In this document: piece by piece, positions 17,985-25,742 of the stretch
Layout: every line of letters starts with the position of its first letter
How positions within the stretch are numbered: position 1 is the first letter of the stretch
Source: Arthrobacter castelli DSM 16402
GTDB lineage: Bacteria; Actinomycetota; Actinomycetes; Actinomycetales; Micrococcaceae
Assembly (NCBI RefSeq): GCF_000430705.1
Contig: NZ_AUMN01000004.1
Span: 124,001 to 188,000, forward strand
DNA: 64,000 bases
Direction: 5' to 3'
Made by a program: the position numbers and the translations under genes
Notes under the pieces: generated by a model
Told to the model about the DNA's origin: nothing
The model's input: only the letters and a program-made list of their open reading frames with translations
Database searches by the model: none

Positions 17985-18479
17985 CTACCTCACCATACGA
18001 GCATCGACAATCTTGGGAGCGCCGGGGTCTGTCTGCTCAGTACCGTCGAATTGGAATCCATTGCGCAGATAGAACGCCACTGCCCGCGGGTTGTCCTTCG
18101 CCACCCACAGCATGGCAGGACTTCTACCAGACGTGGCATCAAGCAATGCTTGCCCCGCACCAGTGCCATAGTGCTTGGAAGCTACATAAATGCTGAACAC
18201 TTGCCGATCACGAGGCAACGTTTCGACCTCCGGGCCGAAGCTGGGCCCGACATGAGCGAAGCCAATAATCTCCTCGTCGTTCTCCGCGATGCGGATGCTC
18301 CACTCCTCATTGGGGTTGCTGAGGATGTGGTTCCACATCCGATGACGGCTCTGAATATGCTCCTCGCTGAAGAAGTCCTCAGGAAGCAGGTGAGAGTAGG
18401 CCTCACGCCAAGTACGCACGTGTAGAGCAGCGATGTCCGACGCGTCAGACAGCGTGGGCTCGCGGAGAGTGAACGACAT
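17985..18479 (-). CDS. GNAT N-acetyltransferase (transposon passenger)
   Basis: 164 residues from the ATG at 18479 (MSFTLREPTLSDASDIAALH); a further 26 upstream codons are open but unlike the family. GNAT features are the N-terminal RxPTxxDAxxIAxLHVRTWREAY pattern, VFSIYVASKHYGTGAGQALLDA (beta-4 and CoA loop) and NPRAVAFYLRNGFQFDG. The WREAY start is common in actinobacterial acetyltransferases of unknown substrate. Together with its neighbour it makes two unrelated-looking acetyltransferases in tandem on the minus strand of the element. Confidence 0.82.
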   Translation of the reverse strand: MSFTLREPTLSDASDIAALHVRTWREAYSHLLPEDFFSEEHIQSRHRMWNHILSNPNEEWSIRIAENDEEIIGFAHVGPSFGPEVETLPRDRQVFSIYVASKHYGTGAGQALLDATSGRSPAMLWVAKDNPRAVAFYLRNGFQFDGTEQTDPGAPKIVDARMVR

Positions 18480-18715
18480 CACCACATTCTGCCAGAACCT
18501 TGCTGCGATTAAGTGACACAACATGACCGCGCCGCTGGAGGATCCCCTTTCGGGCACGATATGCCGGGGGACGACGCCGTACTGTTCTTCCTCGCTCTCG
18601 CCGGACCTTTGTTTGATGCCATCTGATTCATTTAGATAAAGCTTGATAGTTCTAGGTGGATGGAATCGTTGGGCTTAATTTGATGCTGTTCATTTGCCGG
18701 GTAAGGTCAAGCCGT

Positions 18716-19840
18716 GTGACCGTATTTAGGGCAGTTGAGGCTCCGCTCTCCGGCGAACCGGTTTATGTTGTGGTGGATGTGGATTTCCTGGTTACGGAGG
18801 AATGCCGGGTTTACGCTCTTTGGCTCAGTCAGGCTGGGCGGTCGATCAACACTCAGAAGTCCTATCAGACGAAATTGGCGCAGTTCCTGACTTGGGCCGC
18901 TACAGAAGAGGTCGACTGGCGGCATCTGACTCTGATGGATCTGGTCAGATACAAGTTGCATGTTCAGACCGCCGGAAAAGGACAGCGTGGCAGATCGGGT
19001 AAGACAGTGAACGTTCATATCGTTGCCGTCCTCGCGTTTTTGAGATTCTGCGCCCATGAAGGCTTCAGCGACGTCGATGTCGACCGGAGATTTTTCGACC
19101 ATCCGGGACTGCAGGCCATCGATTCGGTCAGCCGAAGAAATGCGCCGGAGGGGGCACCCAGATTGACCCGAATGCTCAAAGCAAGGGAAACGACGACACG
19201 TCCCCAACCAATCAGCAGCGACGAAGAAGCACAGCTCATGCATTGCGCCACGAATGCACGCGATGCGCTGTTGGTCCGCTTGCTGCTGCACTGCGGTCTG
19301 CGAATCGGGGAGGCGTTGGGCCTTCGCTTGGAAGACATCCATTTCCTCCCGGAATCGACCTTCGCAGGTTGCTTCGAGCGGGGAGCACACGTGCATATCC
19401 ACCGCCGACTCAATAGCAACGGCGCCTTGGCAAAATCTCATGCCAGCCGCAGCGTTCCAGTCACCGATGCCGTCATACACGCGTACGCTGCCTATCAGGA
19501 TGAGCGCTACCACCTGCTGGGTGACATTCCGGCCGACTACCTCTTCCTCAACCTCTACTCCCGCAACAGCCCCATGAATGAACCCCTGCGCTACGCCAGC
19601 GTCCATGCCCTGTTCAAACGATGGGAACGGCAAACCTCGGTACGGCTGCGCCCGCACCAGCTGAGACACTCCGCCGCCACCCGGTGGGTCAGGGCAGGAC
19701 ATCCCCTCGATGTCGTCCAGGAACTGCTGGGCCACAAAAGCATTGAATCAACACAGGTATATCTACACGCTTCCCCGGAGGAAATGAGAGCAGCCGTCGA
19801 TTCCGTGACACAGCCCAGGAGCGAAGACAATGGTGGCTGA
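18716..19840 (+). CDS. tnpA: Tyrosine recombinase, TnpA-like
   Basis: About 374 residues from the GTG at 18716, which has AAGG 9 bp upstream; an ATG at 18656 in the same frame would add 20. An N-terminal SAM-like core-binding domain (LWLSQAGRSINTQKSYQTKLAQFLTWA) precedes the catalytic domain with Arg I in HCGLRIGEALGLRLED, the HxxR box in RPHQLRHSAATRWVRAGHP, the LGHKSIESTQVYLH segment with His and the nucleophile Tyr. All expected catalytic residues are present, so the enzyme may be active. Its end overlaps tnpB by 11 bp. Role: strand exchange for transposition. Confidence 0.92.
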   Translation: MTVFRAVEAPLSGEPVYVVVDVDFLVTEECRVYALWLSQAGRSINTQKSYQTKLAQFLTWAATEEVDWRHLTLMDLVRYKLHVQTAGKGQRGRSGKTVNVHIVAVLAFLRFCAHEGFSDVDVDRRFFDHPGLQAIDSVSRRNAPEGAPRLTRMLKARETTTRPQPISSDEEAQLMHCATNARDALLVRLLLHCGLRIGEALGLRLEDIHFLPESTFAGCFERGAHVHIHRRLNSNGALAKSHASRSVPVTDAVIHAYAAYQDERYHLLGDIPADYLFLNLYSRNSPMNEPLRYASVHALFKRWERQTSVRLRPHQLRHSAATRWVRAGHPLDVVQELLGHKSIESTQVYLHASPEEMRAAVDSVTQPRSEDNGG

Positions 19841-22340
19841 ACGTCCGCAGATCCTACTGAATGAATCACCCGACGCCGACGCAGAGAACTATCTTCAGTT
19901 CCTTCAACAACGCATCACAGGCAATTGGCGGCCGACCGAGTGGGACAGCCGACTTTGGCATTTCACAGCGGATGCCGCTAATCCGCTGACCGCCGCATAT
20001 CCATGTTCGTCCCCTGACTGCGAGGGGCTGGCCCGCGGCAGCGGCGCGCCCTGCCCATCGTGCAAATCGGCCGCCAGCGGCGGAACGGACGGTATGCGGG
20101 CACGGAGCAATCATGCCCGGCGATTGCAGAAAATCGCCGAACGGTGCACCATCACAGCCGACGGCCGGGCCTGCAAGGCACCGGTCAGTCATCACGGGCT
20201 TTGCTACCACCACTACCACGCTTGGCAGAAACGACGCTCCAGTGCTGGCGGAGACTATCCGCTGGAAAAATACCGGGACTCTGCGCGTGGAGCGTTTCCC
20301 AAGGGAAAGCAATGCACGCTTCCGGGTTGCCGGACAGAGGAATGGCGTTTCGAGAAGAAAATTTGCCTGAGTCACCACTTCCAGTGGAAACGTCTCAAAC
20401 GACAAGGCATCACATTTGAGCAGTTCAGCTCCACTCGACGTCCCGTCATCGGTCAGTGGTCCACCACTGAATTCACCCTGTCGGATCTGCCTCCGATCCT
20501 GCGGCATGAGTTCCTCCTGACATTGCAGCAGCGCGATCAGGACGGTTACCGGCTCGATCCCTGGGTGATCCGCCGCTGCATCACCATTGCCCTTGAGGAC
20601 AGAGTCCTCACAATGGAAAAGCTCCACCGGGCTATGAAGGAAAGGGCAACGGACCAGCGCCTGCAGCAAGGACTCACCAATTACGGCCGGATGTGGTCCG
20701 CCCGCTGGCGGTACCAATACACCGGCCACGATATGAAATCTGACGATATCTGGGACGCTGCAGTGTTGATGCTCCGCACCCGTTCCGGCAGTGACACCAT
20801 CAGTTCAAAAGGGATCCTGGACTTCCGCCCCATCCGCATCCCTTGGCTGCGCGAGGCAGCCAAGGAGACGGCTGCTGTCTTCGAATTACCGGCCGACAAG
20901 ATCCGCGAACTCATCCGCTCGTGCAGCATTGCCTCGGACGCGCTGCTGCAACGTCCCCACGGAGCGACGCCCGAACGCTTAACCCGCGCAGATGCCAAAG
21001 CCGTATTCAACGCCTACTCCACACTGGAAACCGACGATGACGTGCCCAAGGCCGACCGGTACAAGTATGTGAACTTCCACCAATTCCGCCGATTTCTCCA
21101 CGAAGGCAGAGAGCTCAAAGCCCTTCAATCGCTGGCACCGGCATTCAGATTCCTTGCCACCGATACACTTCCGCACGGACGTAAGACGAACACCGTCAAC
21201 AAGTCCATCCCGGATGATGTCATCAAGGTGCTCGACGCCAACCTCGACCTGCTCACCGTCGCCGAAGACCACCCCTACACCAACCGGCGGCCCGCGGAGC
21301 TCTACAACCACATGCACCAGACCATCTACCAACTGCTGCGTGACCTGGGCAGGCGACCATCGGAAATCCTGGGACTCAAACGCGACGCCCTGCAGCACTA
21401 CGACGACAGCCGGCCATTCATCCGCTACGACGCACCAAAAACCGCAGACATCGGCCTGGAACTGCCGGTCCATCAATCCACCGCGGACATCATCACCGCA
21501 TGGGTCGACCGGCTAGAAACCGTCTCCGATATAGAACCAAAGGCGGCAGGGCTGATGTTTCCATCGCTCTCCGGGTTTGGCCCAGCAGCCACCAGACCCA
21601 TCACCATCAGCGGATATTATGCCGTTTACTGGCGGTGGATCGACCGCATCAGGAATCTCCCCGAATACGCGCAGGACTCCGGCGGTGTCGCCCGCACCTT
21701 TGACCGTTCCCGGCTGAACCTCTACGCGTGGCGGCACACCTATGCCCAGAGGCTTTCCGATAACAACACCGCTCCCGATGTCATCCAGGAACTGATGAAC
21801 CACAAAAAGTTCGAAACCTCTGCCGGATACATCCGCATCAACCGACAGCGCAAGGCAGACGCCATCCGCATTGTTGATCAAACCACCATCGACCGCCACG
21901 GCGCCGCCCAGGACCCACACAGCTATCCGGCCTACGTCCGCGGTTCCGTCGCCACACCACTCGGCCTATGCACCGAACCATCCAACGTCAAAGCCGGAGG
22001 ACAGGCCTGCCCGGCCCGCAGCAAATGCGGCGGATGCACATTCTTCCGCGCCAACGTATCCCACCTGCCCCTGATTGATGCGCATATCGTCGCACTCACA
22101 ACCGACCTGGAACTTGCCCGACCCATCGCCGACACCTGGGTGGTGGAAAGCCTCACAGCGGAAATCGCCTCCTACCGGAAGATCAGAAGGCTGCTCGCCG
22201 ACACCAAAATCAGACTCTCACCAACCGAGCAAAGTGAAATCGACCGGGCAACTGAACTCCTGCATGCCCTCTCCACCACCCCCACTGCTGAGCCGATCGC
22301 CGCGGTTCCACAGAAACTGCTCCCGCTGACGCCGAAATAA
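19830..22340 (+). CDS. tnpB: Tyrosine recombinase, TnpB-like, large
   Basis: 836 residues, clearly larger than the about 630 of Tn554 TnpB. The N-terminal 180 residues hold several Cys/His clusters that look zinc-binding: CSSPDCEG...CPSCKS, CKAPVSHHGLCYHHYHAW and CTLPGCRTEEWRFEKKICLSHH. The recombinase domain is in the C-terminal half, with Arg I in RDLGRRPSEILGLKRDAL, box II in LYAWRHTYAQRLSDNNTAPDVIQELMNHKKFETSAGYIR, where Tyr is the likely nucleophile. Another Cys cluster follows (CPARSKCGGCTFF). It starts inside tnpA and ends 2 bp before tnpC, so the three are translationally coupled. Probably needed with TnpA for transposition. Confidence 0.9.
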   Translation: MVAERPQILLNESPDADAENYLQFLQQRITGNWRPTEWDSRLWHFTADAANPLTAAYPCSSPDCEGLARGSGAPCPSCKSAASGGTDGMRARSNHARRLQKIAERCTITADGRACKAPVSHHGLCYHHYHAWQKRRSSAGGDYPLEKYRDSARGAFPKGKQCTLPGCRTEEWRFEKKICLSHHFQWKRLKRQGITFEQFSSTRRPVIGQWSTTEFTLSDLPPILRHEFLLTLQQRDQDGYRLDPWVIRRCITIALEDRVLTMEKLHRAMKERATDQRLQQGLTNYGRMWSARWRYQYTGHDMKSDDIWDAAVLMLRTRSGSDTISSKGILDFRPIRIPWLREAAKETAAVFELPADKIRELIRSCSIASDALLQRPHGATPERLTRADAKAVFNAYSTLETDDDVPKADRYKYVNFHQFRRFLHEGRELKALQSLAPAFRFLATDTLPHGRKTNTVNKSIPDDVIKVLDANLDLLTVAEDHPYTNRRPAELYNHMHQTIYQLLRDLGRRPSEILGLKRDALQHYDDSRPFIRYDAPKTADIGLELPVHQSTADIITAWVDRLETVSDIEPKAAGLMFPSLSGFGPAATRPITISGYYAVYWRWIDRIRNLPEYAQDSGGVARTFDRSRLNLYAWRHTYAQRLSDNNTAPDVIQELMNHKKFETSAGYIRINRQRKADAIRIVDQTTIDRHGAAQDPHSYPAYVRGSVATPLGLCTEPSNVKAGGQACPARSKCGGCTFFRANVSHLPLIDAHIVALTTDLELARPIADTWVVESLTAEIASYRKIRRLLADTKIRLSPTEQSEIDRATELLHALSTTPTAEPIAAVPQKLLPLTPK

Positions 22341-22342
22341 TC

Positions 22343-22969
22343 ATGACAGAAAAAAGCAGCGGGGCGACCGATCCCGCCGGTCAACGAACTTCCAAGCTCA
22401 TCGCGGCGAAACGAGCCGACAGCCAAAGGAGACGCGCAGCGGTACTCAAAACTGTCGAAATGCAGACACGGAGCGGCCAGCCGGTAACAGTTGCAGGTGT
22501 CGCCCGTGCGGCGGGAGTCAGCACTTGGCTGATCTATAACGTCCCCGACCTCCTGGCAGCCGTTCGTCGTGCCATGGCCGAATCGCGTGGCAACACGGCC
22601 GGAAATAGCCGGACCAGGAACAGCGGGCCCAGTCCTGCAAGTCTTCACAATGAGGTGGCGCTTCTCAATGCCAGACTCACTAAAGTGACCGCCGAACGAG
22701 ATCAGCTCAAGAAGGCACTCAAAGCCCGGATCGGTGCACAGCTTGAACTGGAGACTCCCGCCGAACTGAAAACGCATATCGCGAACCTTGAACGATCCCT
22801 CAAATGTGCCCGTCTCAACTTGGAGGAAGCTGAAACGAACAACGACCTCCTGCACGACAAGCTCGAAGAGAGTCAGGACCAGCTAAGAGCAGCACAACGA
22901 ATCAACAAGATGCTCATCACGGAAAATTCAGGTAAAGCTGCGGTGATTCCTCTCGGATCACCGCATTAA
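22343..22969 (+). CDS. tnpC: TnpC-like small coiled-coil protein (DUF6262-like)
   Basis: 208 residues. Residues 30-75 resemble the N-terminus of DUF6262/TnpC proteins with a helix-turn-helix look (TVAGVARAAGVSTWLIYNVPDLLAAV). From about 105 to 195 the sequence is a long, charged coiled coil (LNARLTKVTAERDQLKKAL, LERSLKCARLNLEEAETN, KLEESQDQLRAAQRIN). In Tn554 TnpC is not a recombinase but influences efficiency and orientation of transposition. Its stop codon overlaps that of the oppositely directed HTH gene by 4 bp. Confidence 0.8.
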   Translation: MTEKSSGATDPAGQRTSKLIAAKRADSQRRRAAVLKTVEMQTRSGQPVTVAGVARAAGVSTWLIYNVPDLLAAVRRAMAESRGNTAGNSRTRNSGPSPASLHNEVALLNARLTKVTAERDQLKKALKARIGAQLELETPAELKTHIANLERSLKCARLNLEEAETNNDLLHDKLEESQDQLRAAQRINKMLITENSGKAAVIPLGSPH

Positions 22970-23202
22970 GAGCGGTTATCGTCGCTCGCCTGGGCTGCGG
23001 ATTCTTTGATGGAGGCCGCTGTGCGCTCGTATGCACCGGAGATATACTCTTCAAGTTTATGAGCCTCAACACGCCATTGGCCCCGGCCGCCGACCTGAAT
23101 GGCCGGTAACTCACCAGAGCGAACCAGAGCATAGGTTTGGGACGACGAAATGTTCAAAACCTCACCGACATCAGCCAGAGTCAAAAACCTCTTCTCAGCC
23201 AT
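22966..23202 (-). CDS. Intact HTH (excisionase-like) protein carried by the transposon
   Basis: 78 residues: a MerR/excisionase-type HTH (RFLTLADVGEVLNISSSQT then YALVRSGELPAIQVGGRGQW) and a charged helical tail. It is a close homologue of the protein broken by the transposon: the N-terminal halves differ at only a few positions (T/A, I/V, A/S, I/V), while the tails have diverged, so it came from another lineage rather than from a recent local duplication. At the position of the insertion target the codons read GGCGGCCGGGGCCAATGG, lacking the CCGCG core. It probably replaces the lost regulator. Its DNA target is unknown; the ancestral gene sits beside the SAF/CpaE genes. Confidence 0.88.
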   Translation of the reverse strand: MAEKRFLTLADVGEVLNISSSQTYALVRSGELPAIQVGGRGQWRVEAHKLEEYISGAYERTAASIKESAAQASDDNRS

Positions 23203-23333
23203 CAGCGCCTCGCTTCTCCCATCATCAACATGCTAGCGGCAGCCCCTCGAACCTCACGATACTCACCCAATCGAAACCGGGCGATACAAGCATTTCCCCA
23301 GGTCAGAGACATAAGAGCCCCTCCGAAACGCCT

Positions 23334-23353
23334 TCGGACTTAAGATAACCGCG
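23334..23353 (-). repeat. Right terminal inverted repeat
   Basis: Read on the minus strand: CGCGGTTATCTTAAGTCCGA, matching the left end at 17 of 20 positions. The preceding 131 bp (23203-23333) hold no gene and should contain the remaining right-end sites and the promoter of the carried HTH gene. Confidence 0.88.
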
Positions 23354-23464
23354 CCCGCCGATTTGGATGGCTGGCAATTCGCCACTGCGCACCAACGCAT
23401 ACGTCTGGGCAGAGGATATGTTCAGGATCTCGCCCACATCAGTCAGTGTCAGGAACCTGGGCAT
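23349..23464 (-). pseudogene. N-terminal half of the interrupted HTH gene
   Basis: Starts at the ATG at 23464 behind AGGTGA and encodes MPRFLTLTDVGEILNISSAQ, the rest of the HTH and up to IGGRG, where the transposon end begins. Reading continues into the element as YLKSEGVSEGLLCL and stops at 23303, so a 53-residue chimeric peptide could still be made from the native promoter. The C-terminal half is at 16,873-16,969. The intact gene would have been divergent from the SAF-domain gene at 23,716. Confidence 0.9.
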
Positions 23465-23715
23465 ATGCGTTTCACCTGCTCTCTGCGACGGCGGTTTCCT
23501 GGACGGCAACGGTTGGCTGCAGCCTGCTCCCACCATTCTGCCATTGTTTGGAGACTTATGATGCTGTTATCCACAATTTGACGGTTTTTGAGATCGTCTG
23601 TGTTGCATCCTGCCGGGACAGAGCTAACAATGGCAGGACACAGTTTCAATCGCTGCGCGCGACGTGGGTATCATGCCGGGCCCTTTTCCGTTGCAGCCCA
23701 GCCCTAGGGGGACGC

Positions 23716-24375
23716 TTGGCGGGTACAGGTATCACTACTGCCGGCAGTGAGCCGGCCGGACGATTGAAGCGACCGTCGTGGAAGGATCCCCGGCTTATGA
23801 TCGGACTTCTTCTTGTGCTCGCCTCCATCGCAGCGGTCGTCGCAATCGTTGAGGGCGCTGACCGGACGGTCAGGGTGTATGCGGCTAAAAAGACCATATC
23901 TGTTGGTCAGCAAGTGAAACCCCGGGACCTGATAGCAGTCCCTGTGCAGCTGGGCGACGTTCGTGATAAGTACTTGATTGCTTCCGGCGGTGTGCCCAGG
24001 CATTCATACGCGCAGCGACTGGTCAGCAAAGGAGAATTGCTTGCCGCCTCTGCCCTGGGCCAAGCAGATGAACTGGAACGGAAGCCGGTGGGGATCACGG
24101 TCGAGGAAGCATTGCCGGATGAGGCCAGGGTGGGCTCGCGGGTCGATGTGTGGGTGTCGGCCGCCAAGGATGACGGCAGTTTCGCGGACCCGGAATTACT
24201 GTTGCCCGGGGCCGAAATCTCGGAGATCTCGAACTCGTCTTCGGCGTTGGGGTCGGCGACCACGACGCAGCTCCATGTACTGGTGCAGGATGAGCACATG
24301 CCGGAACTGCTGGGAGCTTTATCCAACGATGCCAACCTGGCGGTGGTGTGGAATCCCGGCGGTGACGGTTCATGA
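23716..24375 (+). CDS. SAF-domain (CpaB/RcpC-like) membrane protein
   Basis: 219 residues if translation starts at the TTG at 23716, which follows AGGGGGA; the open frame extends upstream without coding character. One membrane segment at about 25-45 (LMIGLLLVLASIAAVVAIV), then a SAF-type domain (RTVRVYAAKKTISVGQQVKPRDLIAVPVQLGDVRDKYLIASGGVPRHSYAQRLVSKGELLAASAL). SAF domains of this kind occur in CpaB pilus-assembly proteins and contact pili or glycans. It overlaps the CpaE-like gene by 4 bp (ATGA). With the FtsK-like gene and cpaF it suggests a Tad-like pilus or related secretion locus. Confidence 0.82.
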   Translation: MAGTGITTAGSEPAGRLKRPSWKDPRLMIGLLLVLASIAAVVAIVEGADRTVRVYAAKKTISVGQQVKPRDLIAVPVQLGDVRDKYLIASGGVPRHSYAQRLVSKGELLAASALGQADELERKPVGITVEEALPDEARVGSRVDVWVSAAKDDGSFADPELLLPGAEISEISNSSSALGSATTTQLHVLVQDEHMPELLGALSNDANLAVVWNPGGDGS

Positions 24376-25721
24376 CCATCCCTGTGATCACCGCTGGAGA
24401 AACTTCGGCTGGATTCGTGGGCAGTCTTGAGCGCTTACATGGTCCCGTCACCGTTGTCCGTCGATACGCCGAACTGGCCGAAGTGGTTGCGGCCTGCCAA
24501 ACGGGGATCGCTCGTGCGGCCATCATTGCTGACGTGGCAGACGGACTCAACAGTTCACTGGTCGAACGGATGAATGTGGCTGATGTTGCCGTGGTGGCGT
24601 TGTCGGCGGACGAATCCGAGAGGTTGCGGCTCGAGGCCATCGGGGCCTTCAGCGCCGCTGTCGATGTATCAGCCGAGGAACTGTCAGAGGTAGTCGCATC
24701 CGCTGTGCAATCTTTGGCACAGACGGGAGCCTTCCGGCAAAGAACCGTTTCCAGCGGGTACGCCGATCCCGGTGCATCCCTGACCGCGGAGAGCACTCGC
24801 GCTCAGGAGGCCGATGCACCAGCCCGACCGGAGGGCCAAATAATGGCAGTATGGGGCCCTGGCGGTGCCCCGGGCCGCACGACGGTTGCCTTGAACCTTG
24901 CCGCCGAGCTTGCCGCTGCGGGGAAGAGCACCATGCTCGTCGACGCCGATACGTACGGCGCGAGTATTGCGACGGCGCTGGGGCTGCTGGACGAATCGGC
25001 GGGTCTGGCCCAGGCATGCCGCCTCGCCGATCAGGGGCTGTTGACCTCTTCCGAACTGGACCGGGTTGGCAGCCAGGTGATTATCGGTGGTGGACGGCTC
25101 AGTGTTTTGACCGGGATCACAAGGGCCGACCGGTGGCCCGAACTCCGCAGTGCTGCGCTGGCCGAAGTCTTGGAACTGTGCCGACGCTCGGCCGAATACA
25201 CGATTGTGGATTGTGGATTCTGCCTCGAGGCCGACGAAGAGCTGAGTTTTGACACCCAGGCACCGCGCCGTAACGGGGCTACGCTGCGCAGTCTTGAATT
25301 GGCCGATGTGGTCTTCGCCGTAGGCGCGGCTGATGCCATTGGAGTTCCGCGCCTGGTCAGGGCGCTGGCCGAACTTGAAACGGCAGTACCATCCGCGGCG
25401 CCAAAGGTTCTCTTCAACCGGGTGCGCGCATCAGCCACCGGACGATCCCCGCGCCGGCAGTTGCGGGAAGCGTGGGAACGCTATGGTCCTGGAGTGGATA
25501 TTGAGGCGTATCTGCCATCGGACGCCGGGGCGGCCGATGCCGCACTGATGGCAGGTTCATCACTCCTGGAGTCGGCGCCGGGCTCACCGTTTCGCGCCGG
25601 GGTTGCCGAGGTGGCCGGAACCGGGAAGGAACGAGGCAGGCGGAACACCGAGGCCGCCGACGCATCCACGATGAAGTTTTCCCGACGGGGCGTTAGGCTG
25701 TTATCGAGGAGGCCGCGATGA
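24372..25721 (+). CDS. CpaE-like / MinD-ParA family ATPase
   Basis: 449 residues. The N-terminal 120 residues resemble a receiver-like or CpaE N-terminal domain without a clear phospho-site. The ATPase domain starts near 158 (QIMAVWGPGGAPGRTTVALNLAAELAAAGKSTMLVDADTYGASIATALGLL), where the P-loop GPGGAPGRTT lacks the conserved Lys before TT, giving G-R-T-T. The C-terminus is Arg-rich. CpaE proteins localise Tad pilus machinery at the pole. The altered P-loop is shared by many actinobacterial homologues as I recall, so it may still bind nucleotide. Confidence 0.8.
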   Translation: MTIPVITAGETSAGFVGSLERLHGPVTVVRRYAELAEVVAACQTGIARAAIIADVADGLNSSLVERMNVADVAVVALSADESERLRLEAIGAFSAAVDVSAEELSEVVASAVQSLAQTGAFRQRTVSSGYADPGASLTAESTRAQEADAPARPEGQIMAVWGPGGAPGRTTVALNLAAELAAAGKSTMLVDADTYGASIATALGLLDESAGLAQACRLADQGLLTSSELDRVGSQVIIGGGRLSVLTGITRADRWPELRSAALAEVLELCRRSAEYTIVDCGFCLEADEELSFDTQAPRRNGATLRSLELADVVFAVGAADAIGVPRLVRALAELETAVPSAAPKVLFNRVRASATGRSPRRQLREAWERYGPGVDIEAYLPSDAGAADAALMAGSSLLESAPGSPFRAGVAEVAGTGKERGRRNTEAADASTMKFSRRGVRLLSRRPR

Positions 25722-25742
25722 GGCGGTCTTTAGTTTCGTGCT

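Larger units (their letters stand above)
16965..23353 (+). mobile_element. Tn554-like transposon inserted in an HTH gene
   Basis: A 6.4 kb element (unique part about 16970-23348) with the gene order of Tn554-family transposons: a tyrosine recombinase TnpA, a larger tyrosine recombinase TnpB and a small coiled-coil TnpC, on the plus strand with overlapping or abutting frames. Both ends carry an imperfect 20-bp inverted repeat and are flanked by CCGCG (16964-16968 and 23349-23353), the probable crossover core. Passengers are two GNAT acetyltransferases (minus strand, left) and a complete homologue of the disrupted HTH gene (minus strand, right). Tn554 itself inserts site-specifically in radC without a classical target duplication; the target here is different. 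Insertion, boundaries and gene content are seen; mobility is inferred. Confidence 0.9.

Noticed and set aside
22966-23202. Carried HTH gene as the transposon's own excisionase only
   Set aside because: Its close similarity to the host gene beside SAF/CpaE argues for a replacement; an additional excisionase role is not excluded.
22966-23202. Assignment as BldC
   Set aside because: The fold is similar but the sequence differs from Streptomyces BldC, so only the HTH/excisionase-like family name is used.
16965-23353. RIT (recombinase in trio) element
   Set aside because: Only two of the three genes have tyrosine recombinase motifs; the third is a coiled-coil TnpC-like protein, so Tn554-like fits better.
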